Below are positions 62,601 through 64,000 of a stretch of DNA of 64,000 nt, in pieces. This DNA comes from Triops longicaudatus (lineage: Eukaryota; Arthropoda; Branchiopoda; Notostraca; Triopsidae), in the NCBI GenBank assembly GCA_022885665.1, contig JAGQDJ010000019.1, forward strand, positions 523,754 through 587,753, written 5' to 3'. Position numbers and translations under genes: made by a program. Within the stretch, counting starts at the first letter, position 1. Each line of letters begins with the position of its first letter. Below the pieces are notes generated by a model. That model did not search any database and was not told the DNA's origin. It saw only the letters and a program-made list of their open reading frames with translations.

Positions 62601-64000
62601 TTCATGGTATCTTTTTATTTATTTAATCGTTAATTTCTCTTTTGCTCTATTTGTATATTAATTTAATAAGTTCATTTTGTGACGTACCAGGTTGGGCTTG
62701 GACAATTGCATTACCAAGGAGGACGGGGTATTCAACAGGATTACCACAGAGCTCTACGTTATTTTTTGCAAGCCGCAGATGCTGGGAACCCTAACGCAAT
62801 GGCCTTTTTGGGAAAAGTTCGTATAGCATAGAAGATTCTAGCCGTCTAATTTGTTTAAATGTTTGTACAGATGTATTTGGAAGGCAGTGATGCAGTTCCG
62901 CAGAATAACGAGACGGCGTTCAAATATTTCAAAGCTGCAGCTGATCTTAAGAATCCTGTTGGACAAGCTGGCTTGGGTCTGCTATATCTGCACGGCAGAG
63001 GAGTGGAAAAGGATTTGGATAAAGCCTTTCAGCAGTTCAGTTTTGCGGCAGACCAAGGATGGGTCGATGGCCACTTACAGTTGGGCAATATGTACTTAAG
63101 TAAGTTTCCCCAATCTAAACTATACGACACAAAAATAAACATTTAATGTTCTTTACTAGATGGTCTCGGTGTACGACGTGACTACAAAATGGCCATTAAG
63201 TACTTCAATCTTGCGTCGCAGGCCGGCAATACATTGGCAATCTACAATCTTGCCCAAATGCATGCTGTCGGCATGGGAGTGATTCGATCTTGCCATACAG
63301 CTGTTGAAGTAAACTCTAGAAAAAAAATATATGTATATTATCTTTCCAGCTATACGTGACGAAATTGTACGTTTTTCAGCTGTATAAAAATGTTGCAGAG
63401 CGAGGACGGTGGTCTGATAAGCTCATGGATGCGTACAGAGATTACCGTGATGGACGGTACGAGGAAGCTCTGATCAAGTACATGTTAATGGCAGAATTAG
63501 GATACGAAGTGGCTCAGAGCAATGCAGCATTTATTTTAGACCGAAGTAAAATAATCACTCGAATCGCTTCAGACTTTACCTTAATTTATATCTGTGCTAG
63601 AATATGTGAATATATTTGGGGAAAACGAAACCATGCAACGGGCGTTAATGTATTGGACACGAGCTGCATCACAGGGTTACGCGCCAGCCCGGGTTCGAGT
63701 GGGCGACTTTTTCTATTACGGCTGGGGCACAGAGGTTGATTATACCGCTGCGGCAGCTCATTATCGCACAGCGTCGGACCAGTTACACAATGCACAAGCT
63801 ATGTTCAATCTCGGCTACATGCACGAGCAAGGGCTAGGCATGAAACAAGTAGTACGTTAATTCAATTTGGCATGAGTTATTAATGAGCGTTTTTCTCTCT
63901 GCTTTCCTTGATCTCGCACCATTAACATAGGATATCCATCTGGCTAAAAGGTTCTATGACATGGCAGCCGAAACGAGCTCGGATGCTAAAGTACCTGTTG
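59621..64000 (+). CDS. Hrd3: Sel1L / Hrd3, ER-associated degradation adaptor (partial, 3' end beyond window)
   Basis: Ten exons are visible: 59621-60254, 60312-60535, 60588-60786, 62314-62468, 62691-62816, 62871-63099, 63160-63308, 63380-63545, 63601-63848 and 63931 to beyond 64000. They encode about 733 residues in continuous frame. The protein is the ER-membrane partner of the Hrd1 ubiquitin ligase and receives misfolded glycoproteins. The chosen ATG starts a signal peptide (MWSAKRTSVLCLVCVFALLS). An acidic, poorly conserved stretch runs to about residue 211, without the fibronectin type II domain found in vertebrate SEL1L. Sel1-like repeats follow: GDVQAQVGLGQLHYQGG, GNPNAMAFLGKMYLEG, KNPVGQAGLGLLYLHGRG, GWVDGHLQLGNMYLNG, GNTLAIYNLAQMHAVG, and later NAQAMFNLGYMHEQGLG. 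The final repeats and the C-terminal membrane anchor lie outside the window. Confidence 0.96.
60787..62313 (+). other. Sel1L intron 3 (1.5 kb)
   Basis: The only long intron in this gene; the others are 52 to about 220 bp. It is AT-rich, with no recognised repeat, RNA or coding sequence. Confidence 0.75.

Overview
This is a 64 kb stretch of an animal nuclear genome. It holds multi-exon genes with GT-AG introns, many only 60-120 bp long, at gene-sized spacing. The proteins are closest to arthropod families: a Retained/Dead ringer ARID factor, Stoned A plus Stoned B, Akt, Rpn5 and a Sel1L/Hrd3 protein. A dicistronic stoned locus, compact introns and arthropod-type core promoter motifs point to a pancrustacean. 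A Daphnia-like branchiopod is my best guess, but that assignment is inference.

Layout. 0.6-2.5 kb (+): proteasome lid subunit Rpn5/PSMD12 in 8 exons, with two DRE-type TATCGATA sites upstream. 4.7-37.5 kb (+): one retn/ARID3 gene whose nine coding exons total only 1,965 bp, so about 31 kb is intron. The introns carry clustered POU octamers, a strong CTCF-type site and a TATA+Inr core promoter candidate. 38.5-42.2 kb: gene-poor, repeat-rich, with a possible orphan terminal exon, a short inverted-repeat element and transposon-like fragments. 42.2-43.8 kb (-): a secreted Thr/Pro-rich protein with no recognised family. 45.4-48.1 kb (+): Akt/PKB in 9 coding exons. 49.1-51.8 kb (-): a large Ser/Asp-rich protein I cannot name. 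52.8-58.8 kb (-): the stoned locus, with the complete Stoned A ORF followed after 19 nt by the Stoned B ORF (10 exons). 59.6-64.0 kb (+): Sel1L/Hrd3, cut by the window end.

Main highlight. The stoned locus is laid out as one dicistronic message. The 647-codon Stoned A ORF has no internal methionine at all. The few out-of-frame ATGs inside it open only mini-ORFs that stop within 17 codons. The first start has a weaker context than the second. Together this looks like coding sequence constrained so that ribosomes can scan through one protein's ORF to reach another's start.

Gene relationships. Stoned A/B act in synaptic vesicle endocytosis and AP-2-linked membrane traffic. Akt is the insulin/PI3K effector kinase. 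Rpn5 and Sel1L are both in protein degradation (26S lid and ER-associated degradation) but lie at opposite ends. No operon-like functional grouping is evident apart from stoned. Exon boundaries were placed by hand from GT/AG sites, reading-frame continuity and similarity to known family members; no alignment or transcript data were available.
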